Translations under genes and position numbers: made by a program
Notes under the pieces: model-generated
Told to the model about the DNA's origin: nothing
The model's database searches: none
What the model saw: the letters and a program-made list of their open reading frames with translations, nothing else
Shown here: positions 54,149-64,000 of the stretch, one piece after another
How the letters are laid out: each line of letters opens with the position of its first letter
Position numbering within the stretch: the first letter of the stretch is position 1
Origin: Zygnema cylindricum
Lineage: Eukaryota; Streptophyta; Zygnematophyceae; Zygnematales; Zygnemataceae
Direction of reading: 5' to 3'
Assembly (NCBI GenBank): GCA_037447655.1
Contig: JBBHKE010000836.1
Location: 1 to 64,000, forward strand
Length of the DNA: 64,000 nucleotides

Positions 54149-55124
54149 ATTCTCTAGGGTACCAATCTTTAATGGAACTGGCTTCATATACTGTGAAAGT
54201 ATGATGATAGGAGCTCTATGCGAAAAAAGGTTTTGGGGGAAAGTAAGTGGACGGTTGGGGCGTCCATCAAGTCTTGGAATTCCTCCAGGGTTTGGAGAAA
54301 GCACATTCACCAGAAAAGAGGATCCACCTTCAACGGAGGAAACAAAAGAAGGAGAGGTGGTGGACAAAGGAAAGGAGAACGAGGCGACCACACCAATAGC
54401 AACTGGTTCGGCATTCATGTCACCTATTCCGAGGAACGAGGAGAATGATACTCAAACTTAGGACTTCAACAATATGGCGGCAAAGCACTTCATCCTACGC
54501 CATCTCACTCAAGGACTTGCATGTCCTCATTTGCAAGTAGAAAGGGCATCTAATCTTTGGATGGCTCTCATAGAGATGTATTGAAGTGGTACGATTCAAC
54601 AACAACAGTTGGCTGATCAGAAAATTAAGGAGTATGTATACAAAGGGGGGAAGATGTTGGACTTTTGCAATGAGCTTGCTACACTGTTCATGGAGCTAAA
54701 AGTGTGGGAAAAGTTTTTAGTGAAAAAGAAAAGGTTAACTATTTACTGATGAAGTTACCCGATGAGTTCAAGAACATACTCAATTGTGTGTAACTTGCCG
54801 GACTCAAGGTGGATATGGAACTCGGTGGTAGGGATGATTCTCGTTCGGGAGAATATGATTGAGATCCGAAAGGGAGGAAAGAGTGGCTAAGCCTAGGCAA
54901 CTGCGACCGATTGGAGGAACAAGGATTCGCGGAAACGGGTCAGAAACTATGCGGGGAGGGAGCAGAAAAATTAGACCGACGAGTTCGGACCAAGGGCTCC
55001 CAAAGGTTTATGTAATTTTTGTAAGAAACCTGGGCACTATATGGTATAGTGCACTAAGCTAACCGAGCTTTGGTTAAAGGAGGGGCAAACCGGTGGTACC
55101 CTGAGAGGAAAGAAAAAGGCCCTT
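54141..55124 (+). pseudogene. Copia-4 gag
   Basis: MDPFSRVPIFNGTGFIYCESMM, then a Glu/Lys/Thr-rich insertion to a stop at 54461. Fragments of the capsid part follow in shifted frames (KHFILRHLTQGLACPHLQ, LPDEFKNILN). A zinc knuckle CNFCKKPGHYMV, stop, C lies near 55008-55050. Both the insertion and the shifts differ from Copia-2. It is non-functional as read. Confidence 0.75.
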
Positions 55125-55469
55125 GTGACACAGGTACATGAGGCGGAATCCGAGGACAAGGACAATGAGCTCCTTTTAGATGGGGTGTTGGAGGCGAAAA
55201 ACGAGGTCGAAATTCTAAGAAGGCAAAAATGTGCTTACGGTGGATTGAAAGGTGAAGGAGGCTGGATTGTAGATTCAGGTGCCTCCATGCACATGTGTAA
55301 GGATAGGCACCTGTTCACTAAGATAAGAAATATTCCCACTGTAGAGATAGAGTACAGGGATGGAAGGATAGTCACCACTACTATTGTAGGATCGGTAGAT
55401 TTGAAAGTGTTAGTAGAAGGAAAGACATCCATAGTAACATTCTCCAATGTATTGTTTATTTCGAACTGA
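55125..55469 (+). pseudogene. Copia-4 protease
   Basis: An acidic lead (ESEDKDNELLLDGVLEAKNE) and then the active site WIVDSGASMHMCKDRHLF near 55264-55310, with DGRIVTTTIVGSVDLKVLVEG after it. Ends at a TGA just past FSNVLF. Confidence 0.85.
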
Positions 55470-56879
55470 ACAAAAACCTCATCTCTACATCCGTATTAGA
55501 TGATAAGGGTTTTTTCACTAGCACTAGGGAAGAGGTCTTTACTGCTAGTTTTGAGGAGGATGTCTATTTCATTGCTGAGAAAGGTAGCCATGGGATGTTT
55601 AGGCTGGTTTTAAGTAATGAAAAGAAGAAACTTTATTATGCTGGTGTTCATGATATTATGATGTGGCATAAGAGGCTAGGGCATGTGAATCTAGATAAGT
55701 TAAGAGAGATGAAAAAGATAAGAGTGGTGGAAGGGATTAAGTTAGTGATTGTGATAACATAAGTGATTGTAGTGGATGTGCTCAAGGTAAAACACACAGA
55801 TTACCCTTTCCTAAAACAACCACCTATAAGGGAGAAAAAATTCTAGATCTAGTACACAGATATTTGGGGACCAGCTAAAGTACCATCACCAGGGGGGAAA
55901 AGATTTATGATGACTATACACTAATGATTGGTCTCGGTATTCCCGAGTGTATTTTTTGAAAAACAAGTCAGAAGCCTAGGATTGTTTTAGACAATATAAA
56001 GCATGGAGCGAAAAACTCCATGAAACTCCAATCAAGAGAATAAGGAGTGACAATGGTGAAAAGTATACTTCTAACCAGTTTTAGGATTTTCTGAGGGAAG
56101 ATGGGTTCCAACACCAAAAGACAGTTCCAGAAAACCCAGAACAGAATGGGGTAGCTGAAAGGTTAAATAGAACACTAAGTGATAGTGCTAGAAGTATGTT
56201 GTCAGATAAGAAGATAGGAAAAAGGTTTTGGGCAAAAGCAATGAACTATGCTAATTACCTCAAAAATAGAGTTCTTACTTCAGCTATAAAAGATCAAACA
56301 CCTTATGAGAGATGGACAGGCCGGAATCCAGACATATCTCACTTAAAGGTTTTCGGCAATCAAGTATTCATTCTAGATACAGATCGGTCTAATTGGAAGC
56401 TAGATCCTAAAGGAAAACCGGGAGACTTATTAGGATATGATGAGGATGTTAAAGGATATAAAGTTTATAATCTAAAAAGGGAAGATATAATCTTAGTAAA
56501 GCATCTAGTAGCTATGGATGAAGGAAAGTCTGTGGATCCCTTCAAATATATAAAGTCAGTAAAAATCAGTTTTGAGTCAGAAAATTTTGATGACTTTGAG
56601 CTTCCTTACTATCCAGGTTTTAGAGAAGATGACATTCTTGCAAGTACAAATCAGATCGAAAAGGACCCGGCTGTGGAAACTCCAGTGACAACTCTACCCA
56701 AAGCGGAAGACGTGGTGGAAATTGATTCGGAATCAAGGGATAGGGGAGAAGCCGAGTTTGTTCCAAAGAATCCACGAGAACTATCTATTCCGGCCTCAGA
56801 TTTTGAAGGGGGAAGGAGAAGTAGCAAAAGAGTGCGAGAAAAACAGGTTAATAACAAGGTAACTAAACTATCTCATTAA
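55470..56879 (+). pseudogene. Copia-4 integrase
   Basis: Frame-broken N-terminal part with MWHKRLGHVNLDKLREM (HHCC histidines, about 55661). The core has RSDNGEKYTSNQF and PENPEQNGVAERLNRTLSD (D and E). From 56196 a continuous frame of 227 residues gives MLSDKKIGKRFWAKAMNYANYL, SHLKVFGNQVFILDTDRSNWKLD, GYDEDVKGYKVYN and an acidic linker. It ends in TAA at 56877. Several stops lie between 55700 and 56090. Confidence 0.85.
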
Positions 56880-56906
56880 GATGAACCTCAAACTTATGGA
56901 GAGGCG

Positions 56907-58010
56907 ATGACTTGTCCAGAAAGAAATCGGTGGAAGACAGCCATCAATGAGGAGATGGCCTCAATTATGGCAGCCGATACTTGGGAGCTGGTGGATTGTC
57001 CACCTAACCGAAAACCAATCGGTTGTAAGTGGGTTTTCAAATTAAAACTGAACCCAGATAACACAATCAAGCGCTACAAGGCCCGACTAGGGGCAAAGGG
57101 GTTTACACAAAAGGAAGGAATTGACTACGAAGAAACCTTTGCCCTGGTGGTCAGATTTCCCTCCGTCCGCATACTTCTTAGCCTGGCAGCAGCGGAAGAC
57201 ATGGAAGTGCACCAGATGGACATCAAAACAGCTTTTTTGCATGGAGAATTGGAAGAGGAGATCTTCATGCAACAACCCGAAGGGTTTGTGGAGGAAAGAG
57301 AGGAGAGTAAGGTATGCCGGCTGATTAAATCTTTTTATGGTTTGAAACAAGCGCCTTGACAGTGGAATAAGAAGCTTGATGAGTTTCTTACCGGTCAGGA
57401 ATATATTCGGATCAGCTCAGATCACTCAATCTATGTTTTCGAAAATGAGGAAGGTTTTATATTTATTGCAATTTAGGTTGATGATTTGCTTGTTTTAAGT
57501 AAATCAATGGAAAAAAATAATAAACTGAAAAACGATCTTAAAAGGAGATTTGAAATGAAAGATATGGGGGAAGCAAAATATTTTTTGGGAATTCAAGTTG
57601 AGAGAGACCGAAAAAGAAAAATTATAAGATTGACTCAAAAAGAAGCAATAGGGAACATGCTTGAAAAATTTTAAATGGATAAAGCTAATAAATGTAGAAC
57701 TCCAATGGAGTTGAAGAATGGAAGTAAAGGGAGTGAGGAAGAATGAGTCATAATCTTAGACGAGGAATTATCTCCTGAAGAACTAAAGTTCATGCAGACT
57801 ATTACTTACAGGCAAGTACTGGGAAGTCTAATCTATTTTATGAATTGTACCCAGCCGGATTTAGCTGCAGCTGTAGGAGTGCTGAGTAGAAGTCTAAATG
57901 CTCCCACTAAGAGGGATTGGGAGGCAACTAAGAGAGTCCTTAGATATTTGATAGGAACTAGGGATCTATGGTTGCATTTGGGTGGGGAGAATACTGACAT
58001 CACTACTTAG
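56907..58010 (+). pseudogene. Copia-4 reverse transcriptase
   Basis: TCPERNRWKTAINEEMASIM start, then [58 protein letters not shown] and SFYGLKQAP followed by TGA at 57357. The active-site block reads FIFIAI, stop (57474-57476), VDDLLVLSKSM, so the YVDD tyrosine codon is a stop. Further parts: FEMKDMGEAKYFLGIQVERDR, TYRQVLGSLIYFMNCTQPD and RYLIGTRDLWLHLGG, then TAG at 58008. Confidence 0.9.
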
Positions 58011-58469
58011 AGTGATGCCAGTTATGGTGATGCTCCGAAAAGGAGATGCACTTCTGGATATGTATTATATGTGGGTGATGGGGCTTGCTGTTGGAGTAGC
58101 AAACAACAAAAAGTTATTGCTCAGTCCACCATGGAGGCTGAGTATATGGCCTCTTGCTCTGCTGTAAAAGAATTGATGTGGGTCAAGTCTTTGCTTGATG
58201 AGCTTAGTCACCTTAAGAGTGGTGTGCAAATTTTTTTTTGTGATAATCAGGCAGCAATCGCTATTTCTGCCAATCCTAAACATCATTTTAAAGCCAAACA
58301 CATGGACATCACACTCAGCTTTGTTAGAGAGAAAGTAGAAAACAAAATAATCAGTTTAGAGTACCGACCAGATAATGAGATGGTAGCAGATATGATGACC
58401 AAACTTGTGCCTTCCCCTAAGCTAATTTTTTGCATGGAGAAGTGTGGTCTGAAATTAAAGATTGACTAG
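58011..58469 (+). pseudogene. Copia-4 RNase H
   Basis: SDASYGDAPKRRCTSGYVL, then from 58071 MGDGACCWSSKQQKVIAQSTMEAEYMAS, ELMWVKSLLDELSHL, FFCDNQAAIAISANPKHHFKAKHMDI, MVADMMTKLVPSPKL and the end KCGLKLKID at 58469. Catalytic D, E and D positions are visible. The frame is continuous over its last 132 residues. The polypurine tract follows 2 bp later. Confidence 0.9.
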
Positions 58470-58470
58470 A

Positions 58471-58482
58471 AAATAAGGGGAG
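58471..58482 (+). other. Copia-4 polypurine tract
   Basis: AAATAAGGGGAG directly before the 3' LTR TGTAGAAATTAATT. Confidence 0.85.
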
Positions 58483-59536
58483 TGTAGAAATTAATTGTCC
58501 ATTCTAAGTTTTTTCTAGGTCTTAATAGAAATATAGAAAGAAGCCGAGGTAGTCTACCTCTAACTTCTCTCTCGAACTATCAAACTTGTCGCAGTCACTG
58601 AGAAATTGGAGAGGGAGCTAGAGCCATGGCTACCTAGGCTATCCAGCGGTTTACGGGAAACATATATTAGTTAGGGGTTTATTTACTAAAAGGTATGTGC
58701 CGGCCACAGTATTTGATCCTGGTACCTACCGGCCGGTAGACAGCCAATAGTCGGTAGCCTTAGCCGTTAAGTCTAGAACTAGTGTTACGTACTATATCGT
58801 TTGATAATTAATTAAACATTATTTTGGTAGAATAATTCATTTAACTGTAACTGTTTACGGGATACATAGATCAGAAATGTAAAAGTACGGATTACGGTAT
58901 GGATAATAAACCAATACTGCGCATTTATTTCTTTAATTAAACGAATATCGCGCATGTATTTATTACGGCTACGATTAAATGTGAATTTAATCAGACGGTC
59001 GGAATTAACCCCGAGATCGCGGAAGAGGATTTTGCCAGTTTGTGGTAATCGCCACATCGAATGACACGTGGCGGAATGACATTGGATCGCGGCATCTCCA
59101 AGGATTAAGGGAGCGAATCCGGACATACCACGTGTCGACATTTAGGCCATGTCGTACAGTGTTCGTACAAAAAGTATACGGCAGCTGTACTTTTGTGTAC
59201 GAAACTGTAATTTGATTGGCTCCGTACATCAGTAGATAGAGGCTGTGAGAGAGATACGACTTACAAAAATTAGGAGATATGACCCTCTCTCCGAGAGAGC
59301 TTCTGTACAAAAGGTCAACTTTGACCCTCCATAACGTATTGCTCAGGGGAGCAAATTTAGAGATTCTTTTTGCTATCAACTCAAAGGAATCTTGCCTTCA
59401 CAAGGGTAAAGTTGGTCAGATTTATTGTGTACCAGGGTGGCAGTTGTTTTTGCTGAAACACAAAGTGGTCAGGGTTATCCTAGAGGCTTCTTGGAAGCTG
59501 TCCACTCTGAGGACTTATAAAAATCTCAAAGTATCA
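58483..59536 (+). repeat. Copia-4 3' LTR (1054 bp)
   Basis: Matches 53082-54136 with scattered substitutions at a few percent of sites and ends ATCTCAAAGTATCA. Copia-2 gag resumes at 59537. Confidence 0.92.
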
Positions 59537-60371
59537 AAAGGCATGTGTTCAAAATGTGTAATGCATACAAGAGAGCCAAAGCCACAGGAAATTTTTGCTC
59601 TGGATGGGACGAAAGTCGGGTTCCTTCTCAATCAGGTGGTTGCCCGACTGCTCTCTTCAAAGAACTAAAAGAAGAGGACGTGAGAAGCTTTCCGATAAAC
59701 AATGAAAACAAATACTTTGCGATGGCACAAGCAACAGAAGGCGTGGAGGAAGACGAATGATTTATGGACTCCGGCGCATCTTCCCACATGTGCCGCAATC
59801 GCCATCAATTTGAGAGTATTCAATCTATTTCACCCATCAAAATTTATTTTTGTGATGATACGTTTGTTGAGTCGAAAGCAAAGGGGAGGGTGTCACTTAT
59901 GTTGCATGTAGATGGAAAACCTGTGAAAAGGGTCTTGGAAGATGTGTTGCATGTCCCAGCTTTTAAAAGAAACTTTTTGTCTACGTTAGTGGTAGAAAAG
60001 AAAGGTTTTAAAACTATATCTGAAAATGGGAAGAAGACAGTGAGTAAGAATGGGAAAATAGCTGAGAGGGATTTGCTGGAGGAAACAATTTTTATCGGTT
60101 GAGTCTTGTAAATGATAATGACAATGATGTTATGTACTCAAGTGTAATACGTGATTTTGATTTATAGCATTAACGCTTAAGACATGTGAATTATGATACA
60201 TTAGAAAAGATGGTAAATCAAAAAATGGTGGAAGGTGTAAAAATTAGTCAAAAACCAGCATCAAATGTATGTGATGGTTGTGCAATGGGAAAAATCCATA
60301 TGTTGCCTTTCCCTTCGCAAACTGATCATAGAAGTAGCAGGGTGTTAGAACTAATTTATTCAGATGTATAG
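59537..60371 (+). pseudogene. Copia-2 copy D gag end, protease and integrase N-terminus
   Basis: Completes the zinc knuckle (FKMCNAYKRAKATG; the G here is the codon that is TGA in copy B). It then reads GWDESRVPSQSGG, SFPINNENKYFAMAQ, a TGA at 59758, protease FMDSGASSHMC and DDTFVESKAKGRVSLMLHVDG. A frameshift near 60060 precedes the integrase zinc finger (NYDTLEKMVNQKMVEGVK, CDGCAMGKIHMLPF) and YSDV followed by TAG. It is decayed but collinear with copy B. Confidence 0.88.
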
Positions 60372-61148
60372 GGGCCATCTAGGTATCCATCTGTCGGAGG
60401 TGCTAAGTTTATGCTTACCTTTACTGATGATTATAGCAGATTTACTACAGTTTATTTTTTGAAGAGTAAGGATGAAGTTTTTTCAAAATTTAAGTAGTAT
60501 AAGGCTTAGGTTGGAAAATCTACAAGAAAGAAAAATAGGAGGATTCAGATTTCATAATGGAGGGGAGTACATTTCTTATGAATTCGCAGAATTCTTCAAA
60601 TTACAAAGAATTACACGTCTGCTAACCGTTCCTTATTCTCCGAAACAAAACAGTGTTTCAGAGAGGATCAATAGGACCATATGAGAGTGTGCTAGGACAA
60701 TGATGGCTGATATGGACATATATTACAAATTTTGGGCAGAGGCTATGAATTGTGCAGCTTATGTGAGAAATAGGCTAGAAATAAGGGTTGAAAAGATAAA
60801 ACTCCTTACGAAATGAGGATTGGAAACAAACCAGATGTAAGTCATTTCAAAGTTTTTGGAAGTAAGATATTTATGCTAGATAATGATCCACAAAAATGGA
60901 AATTAGAGCCAAAAGGCATACTAGGTATATTTCTACGGTATGATGATCATGCCAACGGTTATAAAGTATATGACATTAAGAGAAATATAGTCGTGGTAGC
61001 GAGAAACATCATAGTGAAAGATGAGGGAAAAGAAGTAGATGTATTTAGTCAGCGTACAGATGAAAAGAAAGATAAAAGTGTTGATTATATCTTTTTAGAG
61101 GAAAATCCTATGTTTTTTAAGAAAAATATAGAAAATGCATCTACATAA
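60372..61148 (+). pseudogene. Copia-2 copy D integrase core and C-terminus (first copy)
   Basis: Core with MLTFTDDYSRFTTVYF, stops near 60495-60510, FHNGGEYISYEF (the D of SDNGGEY is H), PYSPKQNSVSERINRTI with a stop, and KFWAEAMNCAAYVRNRL. From 60813: KPDVSHFKVFGSKIFMLDNDP, YDDHANGYKVYD and KSVDYIFLEENPMFFKKN. It ends at TAA 61146 and continues in frame. Confidence 0.87.
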
Positions 61149-61160
61149 ACTCAAAGTGAC

Positions 61161-62329
61161 TTGCAATCATCTTCTCCACCAGAAACAGCAAGTGTTTTGC
61201 CTGAAAAAGTTGCAGACTCTCCTCTACCTCAAGCTGAAACTGAATCACAAGAAGAATCACATGTATCAAGGAGGAGGACCCAACCACCTATACCACTTAT
61301 AGAATTTCCAAGTGGAGTGAGGCGAAGCGCGCGACTCAAGGGAGAAAATGCAGCCTTTGCTCACTCAGCACACATAGAAGACCCTCTAACACTGACGGAA
61401 GCTTTTGCGAGTAATGAGAGGGAACACTGGGTGGAAGCAGTCAATGAAGTAATGAAGTCCATCATGGAGGCTCAAACATGGGATCTGGTGGAGCTTCCTC
61501 CAGGAAGAAAGGCTATTGGAAGTAAATGGGTGTTTAAATTAAAATTAAACCAGATAATACTATAGACTTGTATAAGGCTCGCTTGGTTGCTAAGGGATAT
61601 AATCAAAAGGAAGGGATAGATTATGAAGAAACTTTTTCTCCGGTTGAAAGGTTTCCATCTGTCCGCATCCTACTTACATAAGCTGCCATAGAGGATTTTG
61701 ACATCCACCAAATCGATGTCAAAACTGCCTTTTTGCATGGTGATTTAGATGAGGTTATTTACATGAAGAAGCCTGAGGGTTATGAGGAAGCAGGAAAAGA
61801 AAATCTTGTGTGCAGACTTTTAAAATCTTTGTATGGCCTAATACACGCCCCTAGGCAATGGAACCGAAAGTTAGATGAGTTCTTGACAAGATTAGGATTT
61901 ACTAGAATTAGCTCCGATGATTCAGTATATCTGATTTGTGGTGATAATCCTGATGAGGTGATATTCATTGCTGTGTATGTTGATGATTTGCTGCTAATTA
62001 GTAGGAACAAAGAAGGAATTGCTAGAGTAAAACATGCTCTTAATTCACAATTTAAAATGAAGGATTTGGGGAAAGCAAAATATATCCTTGGAATACAAGT
62101 TGAAAGAGATAGAGAAAAGAAAATAATTAGGCTAACTCAAAAAGAACCAATAGGAAACATGTTGGAAAAATTTGGCTTGGCTGATGGTAAAGGTTGTGTA
62201 ACTCCTATGGAGTATACACAAAAACTTGAAGGAATAGAGCATGAGTTTGGAGACATAATAGATGAGGAACTTACTCCAGAGGAGCAAAAATTTATGTCAC
62301 AAGTACCTTACAGACAAGTAGTAGGAAGT
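61161..62329 (+). pseudogene. Copia-2 copy D linker and reverse transcriptase (first copy, truncated)
   Basis: Linker ETESQEESHVSRRRTQP, RT start EAQTWDLVELPPGRKAIGSKW, a frameshift near 61550, then HGDLDEVIYMKKPEGYEEAG, LYGLIHAPRQWNRKLDEF, VYVDDLLLISRNKEG (catalytic block near 61977), LGKAKYILGIQVERD and YRQVVGS at about 62329. There the frame passes directly into integrase sequence; the RT end and RNase H are absent from this copy. Confidence 0.88.
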
Positions 62330-64000
62330 AAGGTTTTTATGCTAGATAATGATCCGCAGAAATGGAAGCTAGAACGAAAAGGTATACCAGGGCTATTTTT
62401 AGGGTATAATGATCATGCCAAAGGTTATAGAGTGTATGACACTAAGAGAAATAGAGTTGTGGTTGCCACAAACATTATTCTGAAGGATGAAGGAAAAGGA
62501 GTAGATGTATTTAATGAGCCTATGGATAAGAAGAAGGATAGAAGTGTTGAATATATCTTTTTAGAGGAAAATCCCATGTTTTTCAAGAAAAATATAGAAA
62601 ATGCATCTACATTAGCCCAAAGTGACTTGCAATCATCTTCTCCACCAGAAACAAGAAGTGTTATTCCCGAAATAGTTGCACACTCTCCTCTACCTCAAGC
62701 TGAAACTGAATCACAAGAAGAATCACATGTATCAAGAAAGAGGACCAAACCATATATACTAGCAACAGAATTTCTAGGTGGAGTTAGGCGAAGTGCGCGA
62801 CTCAGAGGAGAAAATGCAGCCTTTCCTCACTCAACACACATAGAAAAGCCTCTAACGTTGACGGAAGCTTTTGTGAGTAATGAAAGGGAACACTGGGTGG
62901 AAGCGGTCAATGAAGAAATGAAGTCTATCATGGAGGCCTAAACATGGGATCTGGTGGAACTTCCTCCTGAAACAAAGGCTATTGGAAGTAAATGGGTGTT
63001 TAAATTAAAATTGAACCCTGATAATACCATAGACAGGTATAAGGTTCACTTGGTTGCTAAGGGATATAATCAAAAGGAGGGGATAGATTATGAAGAAACA
63101 TTTTCACCGGTTGTAAGGTTTCCATCTGTACGCATCTTACTTACATTAGCTGTCATAGAGGATTTTGACATCCACCAAATGGATGTCAAAATTGCATTTT
63201 GCATAGTTATTTAGATGAGGTCATTTATATGAAGTAGCCAGAGGGTTATGAGGAAGCACGAAAAGAAAATCTTGTGTGCAGACTTTTAAAATCTTTGTAT
63301 GGCCTAAAACAGGCCCCTAGGCAATGGAACCGAAAGTTAGATGAGTTCTTGACTGGATAAGGTTTTACTAGAATTAGTTCAGATCATTTAGTATATGTGA
63401 TGTATGGTGATAATCCTGATGAGGTGATATTCATTGTTGTGTATGTTGATGATTTGTTGCTAATTAGTAGGAACAAAGAAAGAATTGCTAGAGTAAAACA
63501 CGCTCTTAATTCAAAATTTGAAATGAAGGATTAGGTGAGGCTAAATACATTTTAGGAATACAAGTTGAAAGAGATAGAGAAAAAAAAATCATTAGGCTAA
63601 CTCAAAAAGAAGCGATAGGAAACATGTTGGAAAAATTTGGCTTGGCTGATCACAAAGGTTGTGCAACTCCTATGGAGTATAAGCAAAAACTTGAAGGAAT
63701 GGAGCATGAGTTTGGAGTCATAATAGATGAGGAACTCAGTGCAGAGGAGCAAAAATTTATCTCCCAAGTACCCCACAAACAAGTAGTAGGAAGTCTGATT
63801 TACTTCATGAATTACATTAGGCCCGATACAGCTACAACTGTTGGTGTATTGAGTAGAAGTCTACAAAATCCACGAAAGAGAGATTGGGAGACAGCAAAAA
63901 GAGTCTTAAGATCTCTTGTTGGGACTAGAAATCTTTGGCTTACTTTGGGAGGGGACAAGGTTAGCATTAATACTTGGAGTGATGCTAGCTATGGTGATGT
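62330..64000 (+). pseudogene. Second copy of integrase C-terminus to RT/RNase H in copy D
   Basis: Starts KVFMLDNDPQKWKLERKG, equivalent to 60858. It runs through GYNDHAKGYRVYD, YIFLEENPMFFKKN, the linker, TWDLVELPPETKAIG (after TAA at 62939), RT, TAG at 63212, VDDLLLISRN near 63450 and MEYKQKLEGMEHEFG. It continues past the first copy's breakpoint (HKQVVGSLIYFMNY) into early RNase H (TWSDASYGDV) at the window edge. It is open in the same frame as the upstream RT across the junction. Confidence 0.88.

Larger units (their letters stand above)
53082..59536 (+). mobile_element. Copia-4, full-length but decayed LTR retrotransposon (6455 bp)
   Basis: LTRs 53082-54136 (1055 bp) and 58483-59536 (1054 bp), primer-binding site at 54137, gag, protease, integrase, RT, RNase H and polypurine tract 58471-58482. 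The target duplication is AAATG (53077-53081) versus AAAGG (59537-59541), with one mismatch from later mutation. It splits the Copia-2 gag zinc knuckle. There are numerous stops, including one at the YVDD tyrosine. Confidence 0.92.
51716..64000 (+). mobile_element. Copia-2 copy D, split by Copia-4 and internally duplicated; continues past window
   Basis: 5' LTR 51716-52400, primer-binding site 52401-52415, gag to 53081, Copia-4 insertion (53082-59536), then the rest of gag, protease, integrase and RT. At about 62329 the sequence jumps back to integrase and repeats integrase C-terminus to RT. It leaves the window within RNase H. Many stops and shifts are present. No 3' LTR is in the window. 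Confidence 0.93.

Noticed and set aside
53921-54157. Frame conserved between the two Copia-4 LTRs (also 59279-59668) as a separate gene
   Set aside because: LTRs are copies of each other, so conservation is automatic. The frame is not the gag phase and has no recognisable domain.

Overview
The window is repeat-dense eukaryotic DNA, probably pericentromeric or other heterochromatin, with no recognisable host gene, tRNA or rRNA. Everything identifiable is a roughly 100-bp-monomer satellite, LTR retrotransposons of the Copia and Gypsy (chromovirus) superfamilies, and two hAT-type DNA transposon pieces. A green-plant or related host is plausible. The evidence is the mix of Copia, chromodomain Gypsy and hAT elements, and primer-binding sites that fit a plant-type initiator tRNA-Met better than an animal one. 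The host cannot be named from the sequence.

Layout. 1-5861: satellite in a two-monomer (about 202 bp) higher-order form, split by an 814-bp non-autonomous hAT element (2473-3286). 6046-6924: the same satellite in a diverged four-monomer (A-B-C-D, about 400 bp) form. 7215-10432: broken Copia-3, minus strand. 10433-17012: a Copia-2 LTR split by a nearly complete Copia-1 (10759-16651, target duplication TAACC). 17013-19916: remains of that Copia-2 body, interrupted by the 3' part of an autonomous hAT (17412-19411). 19917-21230: unassigned, LTR-like. 21231-23463: four-monomer satellite. 23464-28942: the best-preserved Copia-2, minus strand. 28943-29513: a head-to-head truncated Copia-2 LTR. 29514-31375, 40430-42299, 43417-43879 and 50724-51074: one original satellite field, now split by insertions. 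The insertions are a Gypsy-2 solo LTR (31376-40429) that carries Gypsy-1 (31962-40038), whose 3' LTR carries a solo-LTR-like element X (38357-39688); an unclassified 1.1-kb insert (42300-43416); and a deleted Gypsy-2 (43880-50723, target duplication ATATT). 51075-64000: a truncated inverted Copia-2 LTR, then a second long Copia-2 running off the window, with Copia-4 (53082-59536) nested in its gag zinc knuckle.

Most notable observation. In the Copia families the LTR is longer than it first appears. It ends in CA after the gag start codon, and the next bases are GGTTATGGGCCC, the complement of the initiator tRNA-Met anticodon arm (half-tRNA priming, as in Drosophila copia). The gag N-terminus is therefore LTR-encoded and the reading frame runs through the primer-binding site in one conserved phase (CA|G GTT ATG). 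The ATG inside the site is the complement of the tRNA's CAU anticodon. This also explains why 'gag starts' repeatedly abut satellite DNA: those are complete LTR ends.

Mechanistically, Gag, protease, integrase and reverse transcriptase/RNase H would work as polyprotein products in a cytoplasmic particle. Every copy here carries stops, frameshifts or deletions, so none is predicted to move on its own without suppression of those breaks.
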